Below are positions 35,622-43,689 of a stretch of 64,000 nt of DNA, in pieces. The stretch lies in the NCBI RefSeq assembly GCF_011603255.1, contig NZ_JAANCM010000001.1, positions 372,001-436,000 on the forward strand. The letters run 5' to 3'. Under the pieces are notes generated by a model, which was not told where the DNA came from, searched no databases, and saw only the letters and a list, made by a program, of their open reading frames with translations. How positions within the stretch are numbered: position 1 is the first letter of the stretch; every line of letters starts with the position of its first letter. Made by a program: the position numbers and the translations under genes. The stretch is from Ferranicluibacter rubi. Lineage in GTDB: Bacteria > Pseudomonadota > Alphaproteobacteria > Rhizobiales > Rhizobiaceae.

Positions 35622-35647
35622 GGAACCAATCCTTGCCCGAGGGCGTT
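35622..35647 (+). promoter_or_regulatory. EcfG (general stress sigma) promoter
   Basis: GGAAC (35622-35626), 17 bases, CGTT (35644-35647), an exact match to the alphaproteobacterial EcfG/RpoE2 consensus and spacing, 29 bases upstream of the DUF883-like gene. Confidence 0.75.
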
Positions 35648-35676
35648 TAGCGTTCGGTAGACAAGGAGAACCCGAA

Positions 35677-35997
35677 ATGTCTTTCAATTCCTCCAGTGAA
35701 GATGTCAGCGCCCTTCGTGACGAAGTCGCGCGCCTGACGAAGATCGTTTCCTCGCAGGGCACCCGTGCCTACAGCGATACGCGCGAGAAAGCGGCAGAAG
35801 CCTACGATGCGGCAGCGCCCTACGCGAAGAAGGCTGTGGCACAGGTAAAGGCCGAGAGTCGCGCTGTGGCGGATGTTGCACGCGAACACCCGACCGGAAT
35901 CGCCGGTGTCGTCGTTCTCGCGACGGCCATCGGTGTTGCCGTCGGCTACATTCTCGGTTCGTCGAGCCAGCCCGAGCCCCGGTCCTGGTGGCGTTAA
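35677..35997 (+). CDS. DUF883 (YqjD/ElaB-like) membrane-anchored stress protein
   Basis: 106 residues. An N-terminal amphipathic helix (SSEDVSALRDEVARLTKIV) is followed by an Ala/Lys-rich helical region (AAEAYDAAAPYAKKAVAQV). A single C-terminal membrane segment (IAGVVVLATAIGVAVGYILG, about 74-93) and a short Arg/Trp tail close the protein. This layout is that of YqjD/ElaB proteins, which attach stalled ribosomes to the membrane in E. coli; that role is not shown in rhizobia. AAGGAG precedes the ATG and an EcfG promoter lies upstream, making it a general-stress gene. Confidence 0.8.
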   Translation: MSFNSSSEDVSALRDEVARLTKIVSSQGTRAYSDTREKAAEAYDAAAPYAKKAVAQVKAESRAVADVAREHPTGIAGVVVLATAIGVAVGYILGSSSQPEPRSWWR

Positions 35998-36025
35998 GCG
36001 CCAGCGACAGGATAGATATCCAGAG

Positions 36026-36055
36026 CCGCGCGTCCGCAAGGGTCGCGCGGTTTTT
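36026..36055 (+). terminator. Intrinsic terminator of the DUF883-like gene
   Basis: 7-bp CCGCGCG/CGCGCGG stem (36026-36032 with 36044-36050), an 11-base loop and T5 at 36051-36055, 28 bases after the stop codon. Confidence 0.88.
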
Positions 36056-36072
36056 CGTTGACTGTACCCTGC

Positions 36073-37017
36073 TCAAAGGCGCGCGAGCCGCTCCGTCAGA
36101 AGATCGAAGAAACCGTCGGCATCGACGTCCTTCATGACCTTCGCATTGTGCGGGCGGCCCGTGACCTGCCACCAGTCCACGACGGTCATGCCGACCGTCA
36201 GCTCCGACGTCGTCTCGATCTCGACGTTGCAGTCCCGACCGGAAAAGAGCTCCGGGCGAAGCATGTAGGCGATCACGGTCGGGTCGTGCAGCGGGCCGCC
36301 ATCGCTGCCGTATTTCTCGATGTCGAAGCGTTCGAAGAAATCGAGCATTTCCGCCATAGCGACGGCGGCCGGGCGGCCGATGGCGCGGATGCGATCGATG
36401 CGCGATTTCAGCGTCATCACCTTGTGCGTCACGTCGAGCGGCATCATGACGATGGGCATGCCGGACTTGAAGACGATGTCGGCCGCTTCCGGATCGACAT
36501 AGATGTTGAACTCCGCCGCCGGCGTGATGTTGCCGCCCTCGAAGAAGCCGCCGCCCATCATCACCAGTTCCTTGACCCGGCCCGCGATCTCCGGCGCCTT
36601 TTGCAGTGCCAGCGCGATATTGGTAAGAGCGCCCAGCGTGCAAAGGGTCACAGTTCCCTCGGGCTCAGTGCGCAGCGTCTCGATGATGAAATCCACGGCA
36701 TGCGTGTCCTGCAGCGGCATGGTCGGCTCGGCGAGAATAGTGCCGTCGAGGCCGGTCGAGCCGTGGACGTGCTCCGCCGTTACGAGCGTGCGCGAGAGCG
36801 GTTTGTCGGCACCGGCATAGACCTTGACGTCCGGACGGCCCGAGAGCTCGCAGATGATGCGGGCGTTGCGGGCGGTGAGGCTCAGCGGCACGTTGCCGGC
36901 AACGGCCGTGATGCCGACGACGTCGAGCGCTTCCGGGCTTGCGAGCGCCAGCATGATGGCGGCCGCGTCGTCCTGTCCGGGATCGGTGTCGATGATGATC
37001 TTGGCGGGTGCGGTCAC
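36073..37017 (-). CDS. Nucleoside hydrolase
   Basis: 314 residues of the inosine/uridine-preferring nucleoside hydrolase family. The calcium-binding signature IIIDTDPGQDDAAAIM is at the N-terminus and further site residues lie in GNVPL and EFNIYVDPEAA. The C-terminal DPTVIAYMLRPELF matches the family. The start is GTG at 37017 with AAGGA 7 bases upstream. It cleaves the N-glycosidic bond of ribonucleosides to base plus ribose. A ribokinase gene faces it across the DUF883-like gene. Purine or pyrimidine preference cannot be read from sequence with confidence. Confidence 0.92.
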   Translation of the reverse strand: MTAPAKIIIDTDPGQDDAAAIMLALASPEALDVVGITAVAGNVPLSLTARNARIICELSGRPDVKVYAGADKPLSRTLVTAEHVHGSTGLDGTILAEPTMPLQDTHAVDFIIETLRTEPEGTVTLCTLGALTNIALALQKAPEIAGRVKELVMMGGGFFEGGNITPAAEFNIYVDPEAADIVFKSGMPIVMMPLDVTHKVMTLKSRIDRIRAIGRPAAVAMAEMLDFFERFDIEKYGSDGGPLHDPTVIAYMLRPELFSGRDCNVEIETTSELTVGMTVVDWWQVTGRPHNAKVMKDVDADGFFDLLTERLARL

Positions 37018-37128
37018 GGCGATATCCTTATCCTGCTGTCGATACCTCCTCCATAGAATGATTCCCTAAGCGCTGTCAGGCGTCGTTGCACGGCCGTGGT
37101 GATTCGCATGAAGAGAGGTGCAAGGCGG

Positions 37129-37157
37129 CTTGCGCGTCTTGGAGGTCCACCCCATAT
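37129..37157 (+). promoter_or_regulatory. RpoH (sigma-32-type) promoter of hsp20
   Basis: CTTGCG (37129-37134), 17 bases, CCATAT (37152-37157). The alphaproteobacterial heat-shock consensus is CTTGAA/CCATAT with similar spacing. The predicted start lies about 60 bases before the hsp20 ATG. Confidence 0.65.
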
Positions 37158-37195
37158 ATCCAGCGCGGACGCCGCCTCGCGGGTTCGCGCATCGG

Positions 37196-37218
37196 TCGCT
37201 TGAGGTTTGCAAGGACGA
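37196..37218 (+). promoter_or_regulatory. Candidate RNA thermometer hairpin over the hsp20 Shine-Dalgarno
   Basis: In the leader RNA UCGCUUG (37196-37202) can pair with CAAG-(GA bulge)-CGA (37210-37218), burying the AAGGA ribosome-binding site at 37211-37215 just before ATG 37222. Weak stems with a bulge opposite the Shine-Dalgarno are how ROSE-type thermometers of rhizobial small heat-shock genes work. The fold is drawn by hand and not energy-scored. Confidence 0.5.
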
Positions 37219-37221
37219 GAT

Positions 37222-37650
37222 ATGAGCCGCCTGACGCCTTTTACGAGCCCGCTGATGCTGGGCTTCGACGCCATGGAGAAGACGCTCGAACGCGTCGCCA
37301 AGGGCAATGACGGCTATCCTCCCTATAATATCGAACGTGTCCGCGGCGGGATGGCGGAAGAGCCGGAGCGCCTGCGAATCACGCTCGCCGTGGCCGGCTT
37401 CGCCGAAGACGATCTCGACGTGACGATCGAGGAGAACCAGCTCGTCATTCGCGGCCGCCAGACCGACACGGAAGAGCGCGACTATCTCCATCGCGGGATC
37501 GCGGCACGTCAGTTCCAGCGCATGTTTGTGCTTGCCGAGGGCATGGAGGTGCTGAAGGCCGAATTGCGCAACGGACTGCTTTCCGTCGATCTCATTCGTC
37601 CGGAACCTGCTCGTATGGTAAAGAAAATTAACATTTTGGTCTCAGAGTGA
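37222..37650 (+). CDS. Small heat-shock protein, Hsp20/alpha-crystallin family
   Basis: 142 residues from ATG 37222 (AAGGA upstream decides the start). The N-terminus MSRLTPFTSPLMLGFDAMEKTLERVAKGNDGYPPYNIERV is typical of rhizobial Hsp20 class A proteins. The alpha-crystallin domain (about 45-130) has LAVAGFAEDDLDVTIEENQLVIRG and ELRNGLLSVDLIR. It is an ATP-independent holdase preventing aggregation of heat-denatured proteins. An RpoH-like promoter and a Shine-Dalgarno-occluding hairpin lie upstream. The DUF1150 gene follows 140 bp downstream. Confidence 0.92.
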   Translation: MSRLTPFTSPLMLGFDAMEKTLERVAKGNDGYPPYNIERVRGGMAEEPERLRITLAVAGFAEDDLDVTIEENQLVIRGRQTDTEERDYLHRGIAARQFQRMFVLAEGMEVLKAELRNGLLSVDLIRPEPARMVKKINILVSE

Positions 37651-37790
37651 TCTCACCGGCAAGGGTGACCTCGCCGGCTGCAAGGCTGGCGACCCTGGTT
37701 GCGAATTTCGCCAATCCTCGCATGAAAACATAATCTTATGTCGCGTGACCTTTTCGAGGAAAGGTTCGTGCGGCAACGAGGAGAGAGTTC

Positions 37791-38048
37791 ATGGGATTGA
37801 AGCACGTCAGCAGCCATTTGTCGAAAACCGACCTGGCACATCTTGGTGCAGGTGAAGTCGGTTACATCCGGAAAATGCGGTCTGACGAAGTCTCGCGCTG
37901 CTTTCCCGAGGCTCCCAGCATGGAGCCGGGTCTTGACCTCTGGGCCCTCTTCGGCGCCGATGGCACCCCGATTCTCCTCACCGACAACCGTTCCAGCACC
38001 TTCTTCAAGGCTGCCGAAGACGACCTGAAGACGGTCACGCTTCACTGA
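37791..38048 (+). CDS. DUF1150 family protein
   Basis: 85 residues with GEVGYIRKMRSDEVSRCFPE and LDLWALFGADGTPILLTDNR, the DUF1150 signature. The function is unknown. It regularly neighbours hsp20 in rhizobia and relatives, as it does here, so a role in the heat response is plausible but unproven. GAGGAGAG lies upstream of the ATG. Confidence 0.82.
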   Translation: MGLKHVSSHLSKTDLAHLGAGEVGYIRKMRSDEVSRCFPEAPSMEPGLDLWALFGADGTPILLTDNRSSTFFKAAEDDLKTVTLH

Positions 38049-38162
38049 TTCGCAGCCCTTGCCTGAACGACGCCGCCCGCCATGAAATTCGGCCATAGCG
38101 GCGTCCATATCTTCCCCGCAAAAGTCTTTGCCGTCCTGCCTGCCTTCGGATAACCGGAGGGC

Positions 38163-39056
38163 ATGAAAAAGCAGGACGTCGCCGCCTATCTGTTCCTCGC
38201 CTTCGCCTGGGGCCTCTCGTTCCTCGTGCTCCTGCACGTGGTCGATGCCTTCGGCTGGGGCGGCGCGGTCACGTTGCGCAGTCTTGTCGCCGGCGGCACG
38301 CTTCTCGCCTTCGCAGCCTTGCGTCGTCGTGCGCTTCATTTCGGCGCACGCCGGCTGCCCTTCGTCATCGTCGGTGCAACCACGGTTGCCGGGCAACTTA
38401 TCGGCCTTTCCTATGCAACGCCGCGCATCGGAACGGCGATGGCGGCGATTCTGGTCGCCGCGATCCCGCTCTTCTCCATGGTGATCGCGCATCTCTGGAA
38501 GCTGGAGCGAATGCGGGCGCAGGGGCTGCTCGGGCTCGTCACCGGCACGATCGGGATCGTGCTGCTGGTCGGCTTTCCCGCTGTGCCCATCACGCCCGAT
38601 TTTCTTCTCGGCTGTGCCGCGTCGCTCTTCAGTGCCTTCTGCGCCGCCTTCGGCAGCAATTATGCGAGCCACCGCCTGCGCGGCATCGGATCTTTGGAGG
38701 TCACGATCGGCGCATTCCTCTCGGGCGGGATCATGACGCTGCCGCTTCTGCTGGCGGTCCCGGTGCCGGGCCTGCCCTCATGGTCGGATGTCGGTGCGCT
38801 TCTGGTGCTTGCCTGCGTCATGAGCGCGCTGACCTACGTCACCTATTTCCGCCTCGTCGCTTCCATCGGCGCCACGCGCACCATCAGCGTCGAATTCGCC
38901 GTAACGGTCGTTGCCGTTCTCGTCGGCGCCGTCGTGCTCGACGAGCCGATCGCCCCTATACAGATCGCCGGTGCTGCCGTCATCATCGCCGGCTGCGCGC
39001 TGGTGCTCGGCCTCGTGCCCTTCGGGCGCAAACCGAAGCTCAAGCCCGTCCCTTGA
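38163..39056 (+). CDS. EamA-family (DMT superfamily) permease
   Basis: 297 residues with ten membrane helices in two EamA repeats; the first helix is YLFLAFAWGLSFLVLLHVV and the last VIIAGCALVLGLVPF. DMT exporters move amino acids, nucleosides or other metabolites outward; no substrate can be named. Its stop is 12 bases from the convergent trmB stop. Transcription may continue from the DUF1150 gene 115 bp upstream, since no terminator is evident between them. Confidence 0.85.
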   Translation: MKKQDVAAYLFLAFAWGLSFLVLLHVVDAFGWGGAVTLRSLVAGGTLLAFAALRRRALHFGARRLPFVIVGATTVAGQLIGLSYATPRIGTAMAAILVAAIPLFSMVIAHLWKLERMRAQGLLGLVTGTIGIVLLVGFPAVPITPDFLLGCAASLFSAFCAAFGSNYASHRLRGIGSLEVTIGAFLSGGIMTLPLLLAVPVPGLPSWSDVGALLVLACVMSALTYVTYFRLVASIGATRTISVEFAVTVVAVLVGAVVLDEPIAPIQIAGAAVIIAGCALVLGLVPFGRKPKLKPVP

Positions 39057-39068
39057 CAATCCGAAGCC

Positions 39069-39785
39069 TCAGGCCTCTTTGCGCCGAAAGGTGAGATATG
39101 CGGAGCTGCGCCCCTCGCGCCGCGCCTTGGCCTCGTAGCGCGTGCTCGGCCAGGTGTCGTAGGGCGTCAGCCAGTCGCTGGCGTTGCGGGCAGGCCAGTC
39201 GAAGGCGGCGTGATCCCGGCAGTGCAGCAGCGTCCAGTTCACATAGGTATCGATATCGGAGGCAAAGCAGAACAGGCCGCCGGGCTTCAGCACGCGGGCG
39301 AAACGGTCGAGATTGACGGGCGAGACGAACCGGCGCTTCCAGTGCTTCCGCTTCCGCCAGGGGTCGGGATAGAGCAGGTCGATCTGGTCGATGCTCGCGG
39401 CCGGCAGCCAGTCGAGAACCTGCGTCGCATCGTCGTCATGCAGACGGATGTTGCGCGCGCCGACCTCTTCGACGCGTCCGACCAGCTTTGCCATGGAGTT
39501 GACGAAGGGCTCGACACCGATGAAGCCGGTCGAAGGCTGTTCGACGGCGCGGTGGATCAGATGCTCGCCGCCCCCGAAGCCGATCTCTAGCCGCACGCGC
39601 TCAACGGCATCCGGGAAGAGGCTCTTCAGATCGTCCGGCGCGGGCGCATCGAGGTCGAGGCGAAACGTCGGCAGGCCATGCTCCAGCTGCGCTGCCTGGC
39701 TCGCCCGCAGCGGCTTTCCCTTGCGGCGGCCGAAAAAGGCCTCTGTGGCCCGGGTGGGGGACCCGGAGGGGCGCTTGTCTGTCAT
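39069..39785 (-). CDS. trmB: tRNA (guanine-N7-)-methyltransferase
   Basis: 238 residues from ATG 39785. The SAM site [13 protein letters not shown] and the catalytic/tRNA motif [18 protein letters not shown] are TrmB signatures, with [11 protein letters not shown] following. It makes m7G46 in the tRNA variable loop. It lies 82 bp downstream of metK on the same strand, but a terminator hairpin separates them. Its SAM dependence makes the pairing with metK functionally sensible. Confidence 0.95.
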   Translation of the reverse strand: MTDKRPSGSPTRATEAFFGRRKGKPLRASQAAQLEHGLPTFRLDLDAPAPDDLKSLFPDAVERVRLEIGFGGGEHLIHRAVEQPSTGFIGVEPFVNSMAKLVGRVEEVGARNIRLHDDDATQVLDWLPAASIDQIDLLYPDPWRKRKHWKRRFVSPVNLDRFARVLKPGGLFCFASDIDTYVNWTLLHCRDHAAFDWPARNASDWLTPYDTWPSTRYEAKARREGRSSAYLTFRRKEA

Positions 39786-39799
39786 GCGCTGACGTCTCC

Positions 39800-39832
39800 A
39801 AAAACAAAAACGGATGCCGGTAAAGGCATCCG
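39800..39832 (-). terminator. Intrinsic terminator after metK
   Basis: 8-bp CGGATGCC/GGCATCCG stem (39811-39818 with 39825-39832). On the minus strand it is followed by TTTTTGTTTTT (39810-39800). It lies between metK and trmB and may only partly stop transcription into trmB. Confidence 0.9.
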
Positions 39833-39867
39833 CTCTCTTGTCACACATTCACGCAAACCGAAACGGT

Positions 39868-41109
39868 TCAGGCGGTTTTCAGCGCATCCTTCAGCGGCTT
39901 GACGAGGTCGAGACGCTCCCAGGAAAACGAGCCGTCGCGACCGGCCTTGCGACCGAAATGGCCATAGGCCGATGTCTTGGCGTAGATCGGCTTGTTCAGA
40001 TCGAGATGCCGGCGGATGCCGGAGGGCGAAAGGTCGATCGTCTTGCGGATCGCGGCTTCGACTTCATCTTCGCTGATCTTGCCGGTTTCGTGCAGATCGA
40101 CATAGATCGAAAGCGGCTGGGCAACGCCGATGGCGTAGGACAGCTGGATCGTGCAGCGATCGGCCAGGCCAGCCGCCACGACGTTCTTGGCGAGGTAGCG
40201 GGCAACATAGGCTGCGGAACGATCGACCTTGGTCGTGTCCTTGCCCGAAAAGGCGCCGCCGCCATGCGGTGCGGCACCACCATAGGTGTCCACGATGATC
40301 TTGCGGCCCGTGAGGCCTGCATCGCCATCCGGTCCGCCGATGACGAACTTGCCGGTGGGGTTGATGTACCAGTTGCAGTCGGCCGCAATCTCGATGTCGT
40401 GCAGCGCTTCGCGGATATAGGGCTCGACGACGGCGCGCACCTTGGCGGAATCCCAGCTCTCGTCGAGATGCTGGGTCGACAGGACGATGGAGGCGACCTC
40501 CTTCGGCTGTCCGTCGACGTAGCGCACGGTGACCTGGCTCTTTGCGTCCGGGCCCAGCTTGCCGGCATCGCCCTCGCCCTTCTTGCGGGCGGCGGCGAGC
40601 AAATGAAGGATACGGTGGGAGTAATAGATCGGGGCCGGCATGAGATCGGCGGTTTCGCGGCAGGCGTAACCGAACATGATGCCCTGGTCGCCGGCACCTT
40701 CGTCACCCTGCTTGTCGGCTGCGTTATCGACGCCCTGGGCGATATCGGCCGACTGCGAGTGCAGCAACACGTCGATCTTCGCAGTCTTCCAGTGGAAGCC
40801 GTCCTGCTCGTAGCCGATTTCGCGGATGGCCTTGCGGGCAGCCGTCTTGAACTTGGCCGGATTGATGACGTCCTTGCCGTTCTTGTCCTTCTTCATCAGG
40901 CTCGGCGGCAGGCGGACCTCACCGGCGATCACCACGCGGTTCGTGGTCGCCAGCGTTTCGCAGGCGATGCGCACGCCCCAGGGATCGACACCCGTTTTTG
41001 CTGCTTCGCGATAGACCAGATCGACGATCTCGTCCGAAATCCGGTCGCAAACCTTATCGGGATGTCCCTCGGCCACGGACTCGGAAGTAAACAGGTAGTT
41101 AGCACGCAT
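39868..41109 (-). CDS. metK: S-adenosylmethionine synthetase
   Basis: 413 residues from ATG 41109. It begins [20 protein letters not shown] (ATP site His). Further signatures are [36 protein letters not shown] and [19 protein letters not shown]. It makes SAM from methionine and ATP. The upstream XRE-family gene is read in the same direction but ends at its own terminator. A 22-bp imperfect palindrome lies about 75 bases upstream of the start. I looked for a SAM riboswitch in the leader and did not find one. Confidence 0.97.
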   Translation of the reverse strand: MRANYLFTSESVAEGHPDKVCDRISDEIVDLVYREAAKTGVDPWGVRIACETLATTNRVVIAGEVRLPPSLMKKDKNGKDVINPAKFKTAARKAIREIGYEQDGFHWKTAKIDVLLHSQSADIAQGVDNAADKQGDEGAGDQGIMFGYACRETADLMPAPIYYSHRILHLLAAARKKGEGDAGKLGPDAKSQVTVRYVDGQPKEVASIVLSTQHLDESWDSAKVRAVVEPYIREALHDIEIAADCNWYINPTGKFVIGGPDGDAGLTGRKIIVDTYGGAAPHGGGAFSGKDTTKVDRSAAYVARYLAKNVVAAGLADRCTIQLSYAIGVAQPLSIYVDLHETGKISEDEVEAAIRKTIDLSPSGIRRHLDLNKPIYAKTSAYGHFGRKAGRDGSFSWERLDLVKPLKDALKTA

Positions 41110-41181
41110 GCGGGACGTCCCCTCAGTGAAAACAGGCTTCGACGGTGTAGTAAGTATGCCCGTAAAAGACAAGCGCACAAG

Positions 41182-41203
41182 GACATAAATATATCTTTAT
41201 ATC
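41182..41203. promoter_or_regulatory. Candidate operator upstream of metK
   Basis: Imperfect 22-bp palindrome with ATAAA/TTTAT arms, a six-base centre and outer GA/TC pairs, in a strongly AT-rich island. ATATCTTTATAT-like sites have been associated with ArsR-type SAH/SAM regulators (SahR/SamR) of methionine genes, as I recall. The XRE protein encoded upstream is the other candidate binder. Confidence 0.5.
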
Positions 41204-41281
41204 AACAAATGAGGTTGTTTATTGCCGAATTTTGGCTTGCTGCGGCGTGAAACCGATTTTTCACAGCGTCCTGGTCGACAT

Positions 41282-41305
41282 GAAAAAAGCGGCCCGTAAG
41301 CCGCT
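41282..41305 (-). terminator. Intrinsic terminator of the XRE regulator gene
   Basis: AGCGGC/GCCGCT stem (41288-41293 with 41300-41305). On the minus strand it is followed by six T residues (41288-41283). It lies ~25 bases after the regulator stop and before the metK promoter region. Confidence 0.88.
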
Positions 41306-41328
41306 CTTTTCATACGAATCTCATTGCA

Positions 41329-41754
41329 CTATTCCGAGTCGACGTCTGCCGCGAGCGCCTTGACCAGATCGACGATCTTGCGCCGGACCTTGGGGTCACC
41401 GATCTTGACGAAAGCCCGGTTCAACTGGAGGCCTTCGGACGACGATAGGAAGTCGACGACATAGTTGGAGCTTGAGGCTTCGGCCATGCCGGACGCACCG
41501 CTGCCGGACCCGCCATCGCCAGGCGCATCTTCGAAGAAGAAGGACACCGGAACATTGAGAATAGCGGAGATGTTCTGAAGGCGGCTCGCACCGACACGGT
41601 TTGTGCCTTTTTCGTATTTCTGAATTTGCTGAAATGTAATGCCGAGTGCTTCGCCCAGCTTCTCCTGGCTCATTCCAAGCATTGTCCGGCGAAGCCTGAT
41701 CCGACTTCCGACATGGATGTCGATCGGATTCGGCTTCTTTTTGTTCTCAATCAT
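41329..41754 (-). CDS. XRE-family helix-turn-helix regulator
   Basis: 141 residues. The N-terminal Cro/CI-type helix-turn-helix (about 16-70) shows GSRIRLRRTMLGMSQEKLGEALGITFQQIQKYEKG. A Gly/Ser-rich linker (80-95) leads to a C-terminal helical part with VVDFLSSSEGLQLNRAFVKI. This architecture is common in alphaproteobacteria and it usually sits beside metK, so a role in controlling methionine or SAM metabolism is often guessed but unproven. It is separated from metK by a terminator, so the two have independent promoters. Confidence 0.88.
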   Translation of the reverse strand: MIENKKKPNPIDIHVGSRIRLRRTMLGMSQEKLGEALGITFQQIQKYEKGTNRVGASRLQNISAILNVPVSFFFEDAPGDGGSGSGASGMAEASSSNYVVDFLSSSEGLQLNRAFVKIGDPKVRRKIVDLVKALAADVDSE

Positions 41755-41905
41755 AGCGGGTTCCTATTATTCGAAGTTACTTCAGCCCGTACTTCGGCCG
41801 TTGCAAAGAGCAGACCACATGCCATGCCACGTAGTCCGGGTCATTCCCCTCCGAGCATAGGTGCGTTTGACGGCAGCGGCACTATGCAACTTCGCGCGTT
41901 TTGGG

Positions 41906-43501
41906 TCAATTCTGCCGAAAAACAAAACCAAAACGAGAAAGTATCGCGAACACCATCATAAACAGCACCAGAACGAGAGCGTGCCTCCGCTGTTGCTCGG
42001 GCGCGGCGACCAAAGCCGCACGACCGGGCAGAATTGTGTCGAAAAAGCCACGTTCGCCAAGAGAAAGGCCGGAGACGACATTTCCTCGCGCATCGATGAC
42101 CGCTGAAATGCCGGAATTGGCCGCGCGGATCATCGGGACGCCATTCTCGACCGCGCGCAGGCGCGCCTGCTGGAAGTGCTGGTAGGGCCCCGGCGTATCG
42201 CCGAACCAGGCATCATTGGTGATGTTGAGCAGCGCGCCGGTGGAGAGCGCGTCGCTGCCGATCTCGTTCGGGAAAATCGCCTCGTAGCAGATCAGGGGAT
42301 AAAGCGTGCGCCCGCCCGGCAGCGTCAGGATGGTGCGGGTGGCTGCCGATGAGAAGCCGCCCGGCATGGAGGCTGCGATTGCGTTCAGCCCCATGCGCGA
42401 CAGAAGATCCTCGAACGGCAGATACTCGCCAAAGGGCACTAGGTGGACCTTGTCGGCCGCACCGACGATCTGGCCACGATCGTCGATGACATAGACGGAA
42501 TTGTAGTAGCGCGGCGGCAGGCCGGCGCCCGCATCTTCCGTGCGGACAGCGCCGGTAACGAGGAGCTGCCCGTCCTGCAGCACATCGGCGATCCGCGTCA
42601 GGGCATCCGGATTGTCCGTGAGGATGAAGGGCACGGCCGTTTCCGGCCAGACGATGATATCCGGCCGCTTGCCACCCGTCTCGGGTGGCGCTGCGCTCAG
42701 TGCCAGATGGGCCTCAAAGACGGAGGCGCGCTCGCTGTCGTCGAGTTTTCGGGCCTGATCAATGACGGGCTGGACGATCCTCACCGTTGTCTGCGGCTCG
42801 GCTGCGGGCGGCTGGGGCTCGTGCAGACGGTAAGCGCCATAGCCGACATGAGCCGCGACCAGAGCGGCCGCGAGCGTCAGACCGACGCCCATGCCCTTGC
42901 GGGTGCCGATGAGGGCTGGCGCGGCATAGACGAAGACGGCGAGCAGGTTGATGCCGACCATGCCGACCAGCGAGACCGACTGCATGAGGAGCGGCACCGG
43001 CATGGCAGCCATTCCGATCGCGTTCCAGGGGAAGCCCGTGAACAGAACGCCGCGCAGCCATTCGGCGCCTGCGAAGGCGACGGCGAGCGCCGCGATGCGC
43101 CCTGCCCCGTCGGACCAGAGCAGACGGGCGACAAATGCAGCCAAGCCGTAATAGATCGCAAGCACGGCCGGCAGGCCGACGACGGCGAGCGGCAGCGCCC
43201 AGGCGAAGGTGTCGGCCTCCACCAACAGCGCATTGCCGAGCCACCAAAGACTGCCGAGGAGATAACCGAAGCCGAAGCACCAGCCGAGCGAGAAGGCAGG
43301 CAGCGCCCGGCGAAGCGGGCCGTGTTCCGGCTGACCGGACGTGCCGTCGAGCAGCCAGACGAGAACGGGGAAGGTCAGAAACGGAACGGCGAAGATGTTG
43401 AACGGCGGCAAGGCGAGGACCGTGACCAGCCCGGCCAGAAACGCGAGGGATGCCCGCCGAAGACCCGACGACAGCATGATCCTGCCGGCCAAACGTTCCA
43501 T
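41906..43501 (-). CDS. lnt: Apolipoprotein N-acyltransferase
   Basis: 531 residues from ATG 43501. Six or more membrane helices precede a nitrilase-like periplasmic domain with catalytic Glu in IIVWPETAVPFIL, Lys in DKVHLVPFGEYLP and Cys in LICYEAIFPNE. One membrane helix follows at the C-terminus (HALVLVLFMMVFAILS). It adds the third acyl chain to lipoproteins in the inner membrane. It lies downstream of the CorC-type gene, an association seen in many bacteria (ybeX-lnt). Confidence 0.95.
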   Translation of the reverse strand: MERLAGRIMLSSGLRRASLAFLAGLVTVLALPPFNIFAVPFLTFPVLVWLLDGTSGQPEHGPLRRALPAFSLGWCFGFGYLLGSLWWLGNALLVEADTFAWALPLAVVGLPAVLAIYYGLAAFVARLLWSDGAGRIAALAVAFAGAEWLRGVLFTGFPWNAIGMAAMPVPLLMQSVSLVGMVGINLLAVFVYAAPALIGTRKGMGVGLTLAAALVAAHVGYGAYRLHEPQPPAAEPQTTVRIVQPVIDQARKLDDSERASVFEAHLALSAAPPETGGKRPDIIVWPETAVPFILTDNPDALTRIADVLQDGQLLVTGAVRTEDAGAGLPPRYYNSVYVIDDRGQIVGAADKVHLVPFGEYLPFEDLLSRMGLNAIAASMPGGFSSAATRTILTLPGGRTLYPLICYEAIFPNEIGSDALSTGALLNITNDAWFGDTPGPYQHFQQARLRAVENGVPMIRAANSGISAVIDARGNVVSGLSLGERGFFDTILPGRAALVAAPEQQRRHALVLVLFMMVFAILSRFGFVFRQN

Positions 43502-43689
43502 TCGCAATCCTATCCGCCTGCTACGATCCGGGTATCCGGCACCGTACGCCACGATGATCCCGTGGCACCGGTCGATGTCCCACGCTCTTCATGATGCATC
43601 AGGCATGCCCAGAGCATGTGTCCTGTTGCTGATCGACGCGCAGGAAAAGGCCATGCCACGACCTGCCCTGCGGAACGGCGTCGCAGCCG

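Noticed and set aside
37651-37790. Second RpoH promoter before the DUF1150 gene
   Set aside because: No CTTG/CCATAT pair at acceptable spacing was found; read-through from hsp20 or an unrecognised promoter is as likely.
41110-41328. SAM-II or other SAM riboswitch before metK
   Set aside because: I looked for the conserved loop and pseudoknot strings on the minus strand and found none; the region is explained better by a promoter with a dyad.
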